A stretch of DNA of 64,000 nucleotides, from the NCBI RefSeq assembly GCF_000210295.1, contig NC_026744.1, forward strand, positions 2,914,001 through 2,978,000. Direction: 5' to 3'. Position 1 is the stretch's first letter. Each line of letters starts with the position of its first letter. This DNA is from Trypanosoma brucei gambiense DAL972 (Eukaryota > Euglenozoa > Kinetoplastea > Trypanosomatida > Trypanosomatidae). Shown piece by piece: positions 20,230-29,760 of this stretch. The translations under genes and the position numbers were made by a program. The notes beneath the pieces are model-generated. The model was given only the letters and a program-made list of their open reading frames with translations. It was not told the DNA's origin and ran no database searches.

Positions 20230-21365
20230 TGCCACAAGGAACTGTCCTTGGCCCAGTCATGTTCATTATTGTCATGAACTCGTTGAGCCAACGCCTTGCA
20301 GAAGTGCCGTTACTGCAGCACGGATTCTTTGCAGACGACCTGACGCTACTCGCGAGGCACACAGAGAGGGATGTCATCAACCACACACTACAATGCGGCC
20401 TCAACGTGGTGTTACAGTGGTCACAAGAGTACTTCATGTCTGTCAACGTAGCGAAAACGAAGTGCACACTCTTCGGGTGTATAGAGCGCCACTCCCTAAC
20501 ATTGCAACTGGACGGCGAAAGAATAGGAGCTGACAGGACACCGAAGCTTCTAGGAGTAACATTCCAGTGTCTGCAGGGGATGGCAACACATGCGGCCGAA
20601 ACGAGACGCAATATGGACTTCCGACTACTGCAGATAGCAGCCATCTCAGCTTCTACATGGGGGTCAAGACGACAAGTACTGAGAGCTTTTTATCTAGCAC
20701 TCGTACAGGCACACACCATGTATGGCATTGAGGTATGGTACTGGGACGCTTCGGAACGAAGTCGCGACCTCCTTGCATCAGCACAACGCAAAGCCAGTCG
20801 CATCATAGCCGGCATACCGCATGGGACGCGCAAAGAGGACTCTCTGCTAAAAGCAAACCTCCTGTCACTGAAGACGACCACTCTTGTGCGCAGCATGAAA
20901 TTCATGCTGATGTGTGAGTCACGAGGCGGATGTTTGCGGCGCAGTGCTGAAGAAGTATACCACAGCAAACACCCAGTCAGAGTCTTACATTCCCGCATCA
21001 TGCGGTCTTATCCCCACCTCCGCATTGAGCCACGCGAGCACCCACTAGAGACATCGACGCTCCGCCACAGCTGCCGACCGCTATTTCACACGCAGATAAA
21101 GCCTGTGTGCGCTGATGACCCTGACGATGTCAAAAGGGAGGCTTCCGAAAAGTGGATTGAACGGCATTTTGCACGGAGGGGGAAGGAGCCACCGCGGCGA
21201 GAGCACTACGAATTGTGGACTGATGGATCCGTGTCCCTCGGTGAGATGTCCGGAGCAGCTGCCCTGCTCTATAGAAACAACACGCTGATTTGCGCACCCA
21301 AAACTGTAGCAGGGGAACTCTCATGCAGTTACAGAGCGGAATGCGTAGCATTAGAGATAGGATGC
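20230..21365 (+). pseudogene. Ingi reverse transcriptase and start of RNase H (5' incomplete)
   Basis: Coding begins directly after the gap with PQGTVLGP (RT motif region 4) and continues with GFFADDLTLLA, the FADD catalytic motif. A thumb-like region follows, then the first part of RNase H with LWTDGS (first catalytic Asp) and YRAECVALE (catalytic Glu). The frame is lost near 21356-21366 and runs into a TGA at 21375. The RT catalytic residues that are visible are intact. Everything upstream of PQG is missing from the sequence given. The domain order fits ingi rather than SLACS/CZAR elements, which lack this RNase H and finger arrangement. Confidence 0.88.
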
Positions 21366-22147
21366 AACGGCTGCTGAAATGGCTTCCGGCATACAGAACC
21401 ACACCGAGCAGGTTGTCCATCTTCTCTGACTCGCTGTCAATGTTAACAGCACTGCAGACAGGCCCCCTAGCCGTAACGGACCCAATTCTAAGACGACTAT
21501 GGAGGCTTCTGCTTCAAGTTCAGAGAAGGAAGATACGTATCCGACTGCAATTTGTGTTTGGCCATTGTGGCGTGAAACGGAATGAGGTTTGTGATGAAAT
21601 GGCCAAAAAGGCCGCAGATTTACCACAGTTGCGAGACACATGGATCCCCGACATCATTGCTTATGCGAAGCGAGTGCTTAGGTCGGAAGAAGTCCATGAG
21701 AACACTCATAGGTTTGGTATCACGGGCAACCACTTTCCAACGAAACATAAAGAAGAACTGACGAGGGAAGAAGAAACGGCACTGGCACGCTTTCGGGTTG
21801 GATCTTCAAGACACTATGGATGGATGTTGTGAAAGATCAACCCGAGTGTGCCTCCACAGTGCCGATGGTGCAACCCGCAACATGCAGCGATAGGGCCAAA
21901 AATACAAACAGCCCCAACTGTTGCGACACGCACTCTTCAGAGAACCTCCGAACCGACCAAATGTACGGAATGTGATGCCACATACCAATGCCGCTCGAGT
22001 GCTGTAACGCATATGGTAAACAAACATGGCTTTGTGCGAGCTGATGCCCTCCGGAGGATCAAATACGGCGATGCAACACCTGCAGTAGACATCCCCCCGA
22101 AGCCCCCTCCAGTGGTGGCGATCGTTCCTCTACCATCGAGCACATGA
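21366..22147 (+). pseudogene. Ingi RNase H remainder and first C2H2 finger, with internal stop
   Basis: After the frameshift, RNase H resumes with FSDSLS (third catalytic Asp) and HCGVKRNEVCDEMAKKA (the His and last Asp region). The frame meets a TGA at 21830-21832, continues in the same frame through CRWCNPQH and one C2H2 finger (Cys near 21963, His near 22025), and meets a second TGA at 22145-22147. Both stops are TGA, which can arise from CGA arginine codons by one transition. The four RNase H acidic residues are all still encoded, so decay appears recent. Confidence 0.82.
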
Positions 22148-22153
22148 GTCCCG

Positions 22154-23122
22154 ATGAGACCGCAGGTGCTTCATTGTACCCTCTGTGCCTCCAAATTCGC
22201 AGTGCCAGGCCGACTATTACACCACCTTAGAACAATACATGGCATAGGCAGCGGTAGTTGCCGCGTGAAAAGGGAGCGAGAGAACGAGGACTCATTGCAA
22301 GGAGATGGTAGAGCCCCAGCAGCGCCAGCCTCTCAGGATACACGGAAGCTGCCGTTTCAATGTGACCTGTGCGAGGCGAGCTTCGGTACACGTTCTTCCC
22401 TGTCACTACACAAGAAATTCAAACATAAGAGCACAGTGACGGAGGATGGTACCGTGGTGGTGGTGCAATTCCCTCGTAAGCGTGCCCGTGAGGGAAACGT
22501 TGACGCCCCGTGGAAGGGCGAGGTGCAGTGTGGTGTGTGCCAAAAAGTGCTCAGTTGCAGGGACTCCCTCATCCGACACTGTAAGGCTTTCCATAAAGGT
22601 GAGGGAGTCGAGCTTAAATGCAGCAAAAGCACAAAATTGTGTGCCACTGATTCCCCGCATACAAACACATCCATGTTGGTGTGCCCGACATGCGGAAGGC
22701 AGTGTGCTAGCAAAACTGGCCTCACCCTCCATCGAAAGAAGATGCACGGTATGAAGGTAGAGCGCGCTGTTACCAGCCAACGCGGCGACTGCGAAGAAAC
22801 GTCGCTGCACTTGATGAGCTGTCCCGGTTTGAAGGAGTTACGTGTCAGGTTTGCGGTAGAAGGTGAGTGTGTGCAGGATGTATGTTTCTCTAAAAGGCTG
22901 GCGGAGTTTCTCATTGCGGTTGAACGGAGCCGGCCGCAGGTGAAGTCCTCCCCTAATGTAACAGTCATACAACCCACTCTCCCTTCTGCAACTTCCCCCC
23001 TTATTGCCGAGTGTGGAGCTAGCAGGAAAAGCACCGGACGCAGGAATAGTCCAGACACCCTCAGAGACAGAGGGGGTATGCAGTCAACAAGCAACAGAAA
23101 CAGAAAGAGGGAGAGAGAATAA
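22154..23122 (+). pseudogene. Ingi C-terminal zinc-finger region
   Basis: This 322-codon stretch is in the same frame as the preceding fragment. It encodes four further C2H2 fingers, with Cys pairs near 22178, 22358, 22527 and 22682, each of the form CxxC-x12-HxxxxH or a close variant. A CEETSLHLMSCPGL segment follows, then a Ser/Arg-rich tail ending in TAA. Ingi-clade proteins end with Cys/His motifs thought to bind nucleic acid. Read alone it looks like a zinc-finger gene, but its frame continuity with RNase H and the poly-A tail downstream show it to be the end of the retroelement ORF. Four to five fingers is more than I would expect in a typical ingi. Confidence 0.78.
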
Positions 23123-23396
23123 TAAACGAATAACAAAAATCAAAACAAAAGGATTGCTAATTGACATCTTTTGGAGAGGCCAGGGTGTGGGGGCTTCTCG
23201 CCCCATCTGCTTTGTTCCGTTCAACTGCGGAGCTACAACAAAAATTATAGAGGGTGTGTTAGGATGAATGAAAAAGGGAGACTCTGCCACAGTCGCCAGA
23301 CCGATAGCATCTCAGGGCTCTACGGTGATGGCTGATGGCCGCGCCAGTGGGGGGAAACTCCCACGAAGGCACGAAGAAAATTCCAAAAAAAAAAAA

Positions 23397-26300
23397 TATA
23401 TTCTTGCAAAGGAAAACGAGCACCAACCGCACCTGTTTTGAAGTTCCTTTTTCAATTCTTCAGAGCGGTTGCTCATGAAAAATAAAATCTCCCTCGTGGG
23501 GCTGTGGAGTCACGCCGTCTCTCTTGCTGAGGTTGTGCAATGTGGAAAGCAGGCTCGATGACTCTTGAAGTCAAATCAGGATGGAAGCACCTGCTCTCAA
23601 GGACGACCGGGTGTTAAGGAAGGCTCGCCGCAGCACTTGGGGTCTCGTTTGAACCGTTGTAGTCGGGCGCATCGTCGTTCCGCCAGAAGTCGGATGCTTG
23701 TAAGTTGGAGGAAGGGCTGTGGACAGGCAACGTGCGCGCGGCACCAATATATATCGATCCGTGCCCACCGATTGCTACTTTGCAAATTTGTTGTACGTGT
23801 GTGTGTGGCAGGAAGGCGAGGGAGGTGTCGCAGCCCCAGAAAAACCTGAAGCATCCTCACGCCTCTCCAAAGTGGGAGCTCACAGTTTCGTTCTCGACTG
23901 TTGTCTTGCCGCCATGATCTTACATTTGATGGGGGACAGAGATTTCAGTGGAACAAGCTGCGGGTCTTCTGCGAATGAAGGACGCCTGGGAGCCCGGCTC
24001 CACTGCACTGCCGCCTTTATGCAGTGGTGCGGTATCTCGTCGCGGCCCTAAGGGTTGGCAGTTGCGGTGTCTAAGCCCGCTGCAAGGGGGGGGGGGTCTT
24101 GACATTAATAGCGCAATACTCCTTGGCGATTTGGGCCGCTTGAATGTGACGGGGGTATTCACTGCCTCGTGCTTTCGGGGGAGGCCGGAGCCAAGCGGCG
24201 TTCCCGGCCCGGCAAGCTTTGTGGCGTCCACTAAGATTGAGGTGACTCAAAACGGGATGATGCGCCGTTTTCACTTGAGCCGCCGTCTCTTTTCCCGGGT
24301 GGCGTATAAACGCGCGCCGACGTACCGTGGAGTATCACGCTAACCGGGATACTGCCGCTGTGGTCCGTGCTTCTAGGTGTATTCTGCACTGATGCAGGGG
24401 ATGGGTGGGGATGAGGGTTGTCTCACATGAAGGAGCGAAGAGAATTAGTAGAATTCAGAGGTCTTCGACAAGCGGGGTTGCACATGGGCGCGGTGCACAA
24501 ACTATGAGGTTCCTGCTACGTTACCTGTAGTTTCACACGTTCCGCCATGCGAGCAGTGTTACCATTCGAATGAAGGACGGTGCGGTGTTTGAGGCTCTGT
24601 TTACTTTAAATACGAATATAAGGACATGAAGGAGAGTGCATTTGTTGCGGAACCTGGTGGAAGGCACCACTGTTTCAACAAAGTGACCAAACATTTAAAG
24701 TTGAGTGTTGACCGCATAAAACGTAAAGGCAGGGAGCCGTGCGCCTGGCGGACGTCCATCGTTTCAACTGTAAAGGATGAGTGAGTATACTATTTTGCTT
24801 CGATATGCACGATTAAAGAAAGTGCTTATTGTGTTGATGTTGCTGTCATGAATGTTCAGGTGGTGTGATGATAGTGATCCACAAAATTTTAATTCATCGC
24901 ATCCCCATAGTATTCGGGAGTTCTGGTGAACCGGAGCGTATGGCTAACGCCTTACCCCCTTTTGGGTGAGTTGATCAAGTCAGTCTTGCGTTTATTTTGC
25001 TTAGTTTGCGGTAGGGAATATGTATTTTCCGGGCACCAGAAGTACTCGGGTGCTTTTAGCGCTTCATGGCGTATGAGGGTTATTGGAGAAGGGCGGTAAC
25101 TCTTCTGAAATAAATAAGTGGTTGAATGTGTTTAAGTGATGCCTGCCACCACAATTGAAACTCAGCCGATGCGAATCATGTGTGATTTTTGTTTATATGC
25201 CTTATGTATTTTGTACTGATGTGTCTGCGTTTGCTGTACTAAATTTCCCCGCTGATGCTGCACTTGCTGCAGAAGGGGTGGTAGATAGGGCGATGGCTTA
25301 TGTGATGTTGCTCCTGAGAGCGGTGGGTCATGATGCGGTTTAAGCCCATTTTGACGGAAAAGAGCGACGGGATTTTCAGTTGGAAAAGTTATGATATTTA
25401 ATTGTGCATGTGCTGCATCTCGTGGGAACGGCTCATTCATTATCCTTCGTGGCGTTGTACTGGATGTTTTATCTATGACGGAATGGATAAGGGAAATAAA
25501 TCATCTGCCTTTTCCCCCTTTTCGCTTTGCAGCTACAAATCTAGAGGTAGTGCACCTGAAGTGTTGAAATATTGTTTAAGGAGCGGTTTTAGCATAAATT
25601 TGCGTCGAAGCAATTTGCTTTTGTGGCACCGAGATCTCTTCATCTTATTTTTGGTCCCACGCTCTTTAATAAACATTCGAACTTACAGTTGCTTGAAGAG
25701 AGGCAAAAAGGATGCTGAGAGCAAAACCCATTTACAGACTTGGTACCAATGCTCATAATCACTTATAATATTACCTAACACGCAGGGAAGGAGATGAACT
25801 GTGGTTTTTTTGTTTTGCAATGCTGTGCTTTGTGAAGGCAGATGCTTTTCGCTTTCGGTGGCGTCTAAGAAAAGTAATGCAACTGGACAACAGGTATGAT
25901 TTTGTTCTTTAATACCCAACGAGTGCTTGCTCGTGTGCTAATGCGTGGTGTCCCGTGATGCTTTCTTAATGTGACCTCAGAGGGGTTGCTGTAGGGAGCA
26001 GGGTTTCTCCTCTTTGCTGGTCCATATCGCACTGTACGCATTGGTTTCAGCTAAGGTGCGTACCTGGAGTAAACAATGCACATCAAAGTGGCTGACGCGG
26101 TGCGTGCATATATGTGTGTGATGAGGCGGCATCCCTACTGCCTTTGTCCGGAGGTGTTTCCGCGATTCGAATACATGGTCATAATTCTTGGAGGAGGTAT
26201 GGGAGAGTTTTTCAAATATTACAAACCCCCATTGCACGTAGAATGTCTGCATATCGTTCTTTTGTAGCAACCGGGGTTCCTTTTTTCTTTTTTTTTTGTA

Positions 26301-28329
26301 ATTTTCCCTGACAGGTCTTGCGTCAGGTCGGGTGGAGACACTGACCCTCCGTTGGACGGGATTTGCCTTCCACCAGCCAAACGGCGACTCCGTAACCGTT
26401 TTGTCGTTTTTTTTTTTCCAAGAGTGCAATGTTGCACCCTTGTCACCCAGTTTTGTGTGCACTGGAGCGCTTCTTCTTTTGAATGAATAAGCGGCGTACG
26501 TCTTGTGATTTCTTTGACACAGATGAAATTCACATACCTTAGCTTCTACCATAAACTTCAAGTGGTCTTTTACACTTTCCAACTGTCAGCATTTCCTCTT
26601 TTAGTTATTACCCGCGTGTCGCACCGTACCGTTACAAAAAAAAAAATAATTGCTGTTTGCTTCAACATCAAGGCATGGTTGTTCGGTTCTTTTATTAGTT
26701 ACCGAGTGTCATCATTGAAAAAACATTAAGTTTTTCATGATGTTTCGTGAGAGAAGGTAGCGTGGCTTATTACTGTGTACGACATGTTTTTTTTTTTTTG
26801 AGATGGATTGATCTCATAGTAAGGGGCACTGTTCCCTGGTTTACGGATGTTATCCCTCCTGAAATATTGTCAGCAACCTGAATTTTTCTTGCGAAGTTAT
26901 CTCCAGGTGTGTTTCTGCTGTTGTCATCATTAAAAAAAATTATCCATCGTGAACCCACCGCGCGAATGAAATTACCTCCGGTGGTCATTTTTTTTCTTTT
27001 TTACTTCTACCCATTTTCAGCATTCTATGCGATGGGAGGGCTTACAAACTGAGATGGTACGTTGACAAAATGGATCCAACGAATGTGCTCCTCACGTTTC
27101 GTTCAGCGGATATCTTGCACGTGTGTTTGTAAAGGTGCACAACCGCATGCCCGTATAGTTAACGTTCACTGACTGCCACGCATCTACATGGCGTTGACAG
27201 TGCGCGAACATTGGACTCCAATATATGCAACTGCATAATAACATGCGTGTTCTTGGTCTTTAAAAGAAAAACTACACTTTTCTGTGCAAGATGTTCTGAG
27301 CTGCGGTGTCGGGCGTGGCCCTTAACTTATTTCTAAAGGGGCATCTCTACCTCCATTTTTTAACATTAAAAATAACGCGGCCCACCTGCGGCTCCATCGA
27401 ACAAGCGTTTATTTTTATCTGTTTTGCGTTGGAAGACTTCTACTTTAAATATTTTCGGCAAGTGCCATTATTGACTTGACACGTGTTTTTTTGTCCGTGC
27501 ACTGGGTCACATCCATACATACCTAGGTGGCTGCGTTTTTATGAATGACCATTGTTGTGGTAGTTGCTGACGTGAAAGTGTTGGTAATTGTGGAGGTCGG
27601 TATCTGTGTAATATAGATGCTGGACGCCGTCGTTGTTATCAAGCATTATATTTCTCTCGTTTTGTTAGTAGCTAAATACCGTTGCGTAGGCCTTACCGAA
27701 TGTTAAAAATTTTGTTTGAGTGTATTCAGCGATCCCTCCCTTTACGTCTCCTGTTGTTTTGACATGCTTACCACTGGGTGGTTCGGTGCATCTAGTTGTG
27801 TGCTACCTCTGTTCAACCTTATTGGGATGTATTTTGTACTCTTCGTTCCAGCGCGTGAGGAGCAAGTGGAGAAGGGATTGTAACCGTTCGCTCTCACCAA
27901 GGTGGCACAGATTTTGTCCGGCCAATGTAGTGGGTACGCTAGGGTTTACTGTCTTTTGCACATGTGCGCGGTTTTATTGAGAAACTAAGGGATGCAGACT
28001 CGTCAAGTATGTGAATGCTTTCTTGCAACGCGGGGTGTATTACTGCATTCGTATGGGGTTCCTCTCCACACAGCTTGATGTCTCTAACGTTCTTTTTTGC
28101 TTTTGACCCGAAATACCTGGGTAGCTGTTCTTCCTCTCCAGAGATTTGGGTTAAATAACGAGTTTGGCGGAGATGCGACCATATGCATCCGTACATGGTT
28201 CTGTACGTACGCAATGTCGCTACTGCGTTTAACCAAATAGCATTCACTTGCCCATGCTTACTTTCTTTGCGATGAGAACCACGAAAGCGACCTGTTACTT
28301 TTCTATTTAAAAAAAAAATATGAAGAGCA
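23397..28329. other. Long gene-poor region, about 4.9 kb
   Basis: No convincing gene is seen. The first part (about 23560-24345) is relatively GC-rich with an eleven-G run at 24086-24096 and an ORF of 131 codons (23948-24343) with no domain. The rest (24400-28300) is T- and A-rich, with T runs at 26288-26298, 26409-26418, 26788-26798 and 26990-27002, short unconvincing ORFs and no recognisable VSG, RHS or tRNA sequence. A transcription termination/initiation boundary or a centromere-associated segment is possible, but nothing here proves it. Confidence 0.5.
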
Positions 28330-28722
28330 ATGCCTCACCGCTCCACTGTGAGTAAAAAGAGGTCTAACAGTGTAAGTAGACCGACTGCTGCACAAAAATG
28401 CGCTGCACAGCCTCGTCCAACAGCCACCGCAAGCGAAGGGAGATTCCCAATATACGGAAGAAAGCCAGCTGTCACCGAGGCCCACCAACCGCAGGCAATT
28501 TGGAACAACACTTCTACGCGTGAAGATGTTGGAGGACGTGCATTGTATGATAAAGAACTTGCCAATATTGCACAACGACTACACGAGGAGCTGTGCTCTT
28601 TTCGACAGAGAACTCAACGGGCGCGGATGCGGGAGTGCCTGGCTTACAGTCGGCTCCGACAAATCCTGACCACCCGACTCAGTGTACGAAATATAGTTGA
28701 AGAACAATCAGAGGGACGGTAG
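28330..28722 (+). CDS. Small basic hypothetical protein
   Basis: This ATG ORF encodes 130 residues. The first ~55 are basic and Ser/Thr/Pro/Ala-rich, hence disordered. Residues about 75-125 are predicted helical, with heptad-like leucines and many Arg/Glu (AQRLHEELCSFRQRTQRARM). I recognise no family. It sits between a gene-poor region and the first FG nucleoporin, with a pyrimidine-rich stretch (28288-28306) upstream. Composition is more protein-like than the ORFs upstream, but a chance ORF is possible. No membrane segment or targeting signal is evident. Confidence 0.45.
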   Translation: MPHRSTVSKKRSNSVSRPTAAQKCAAQPRPTATASEGRFPIYGRKPAVTEAHQPQAIWNNTSTREDVGGRALYDKELANIAQRLHEELCSFRQRTQRARMRECLAYSRLRQILTTRLSVRNIVEEQSEGR

Positions 28723-29103
28723 ATAATGGAGCAGGTACAAGTGCAAGAACCCACACACAATAACAGCAGCAAAGAACACAATAATCCTTAGGCTAATAAA
28801 GTACCAAAGTTAAGCCATGAGAACTTGCACTTTTCATTATTAACAATTTTTTAACCTTTCCATTTCTCATATATAAATATACACGTATAAAAAAAAGAAA
28901 GAGAAGAGCCAAAGACGACAGCAGCCGCACCGAACAAAAGACGCCTACAACCAAGCACAATCAAACAATAGACGACAAAATACCGGCATCACCACTAGAG
29001 AGTATACTAGTGGAAGCAGCAGAGTGTAGAGGCCAAAGCGCCGCCGTTGGATTTCTGTGATTTCGTTAACAGCGTTGATACTAAGCAAACTCGTGCTGCA
29101 ATC
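28723..29103. other. Intergenic region before the FG-nucleoporin genes
   Basis: An A-rich 380-base stretch. A pyrimidine-rich segment (28840-28870) is a possible splice-acceptor tract. The last ~45 bases (29060-29103) resemble an internal coding seam of the next gene at 30260-30303. Confidence 0.5.
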
Positions 29104-29760
29104 ATGTCTGAAATAGCTCACTCTGCGGTGGGTGACGTGCCGATTGACTCTTTTAAAGCAGACAGTCACAATGGTGGAAAAGATGCATGGGTGTGCACCC
29201 GATGTGGTAAGGTGAAGGATCTTCGGGGTGATCATCTTCGAGGCAAGATGGAGGTCCGTTCTGATTGTTGGCCCTGTGGAAAGAAGGCGACATTCAAGTT
29301 GCAAAGCAGGCTCTCGGATGACGATAGTAATAACAACGTCCCTGCAGCTAGCACTGTCGATGATACGCATCAACCAAAAGGCGTCGGGAACGCAACAATA
29401 GTTGGAGGATTTCGTGCTCCTGTCGTTCCTTCAACCGGTGACGAGCACCAGTTTCTTTTCCCTGCTCCCGTACTCCAGTGCTCAACCCCAAGCTTATCAG
29501 CAGACTGCTCCTCTGTATGGAAATGCTCTACCTGTGGAAAGGTGAAGCCACTTTCTGGTGATCATTTGCGGGGGAAAACAGAGGTGCGAAGCGATTGCTG
29601 GCCTTGTGGCTGCAAGAGAACGTTTGTGTTGAGTCCTGTTGACGGTGAATACGGATGCTCCGCGTTGCCGAAGGAGGATGCATCGAAGACTATTTCAAAG
29701 GCCAGCGAGAACGTTAAGGAGCAAGCTACCACTGGCGCACAAATACCAGTACAACCCGCA
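29082..29760 (+). repeat. First copy of a ~680-bp zinc-finger module (1200-bp period)
   Basis: It matches 30282-30960 at an offset of exactly 1200 bases. I see one mismatch (29099 C against 30299 G) in the whole stretch. The copy begins 22 bases before the ATG, so the duplicated unit includes 5' leader. Confidence 0.9.

Larger units (their letters stand above)
20230..23396 (+). mobile_element. Degenerate ingi-clade non-LTR retrotransposon, 3' part
   Basis: The segment carries, in order, the C-terminal half of a reverse transcriptase, an RNase H domain, C2H2 zinc fingers and a 3' tail ending in twelve A (23385-23396). That order is characteristic of the ingi/L1Tc clade of trypanosome non-LTR elements. 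The coding sequence is broken by one frameshift and two in-frame TGA stops, so this copy is inactive. The 5' part (endonuclease and first half of RT) is either in the assembly gap or absent. Orientation follows the surrounding genes. I could not find a matching target-site duplication because the 5' junction is not visible. Confidence 0.88.

Noticed and set aside
22154..23122. Independent host zinc-finger transcription factor gene
   Set aside because: It continues the frame of the RNase H fragment, follows typical retroelement order and is followed by a poly-A tail; treated as the end of the ingi ORF.
23948..24343. ORF of 131 codons after the retroelement
   Set aside because: It contains a glycine run from an eleven-G homopolymer, has no domain and no clear splice acceptor; likely chance in GC-rich sequence.
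16821..28329. VSG, RHS, tRNA, 5S rRNA or spliced-leader RNA genes in the gene-poor island
   Set aside because: I looked for tRNA B-box-like GGTTCGAxTCC, the 5S and spliced-leader signatures and for VSG/RHS-like protein segments and saw none by eye.
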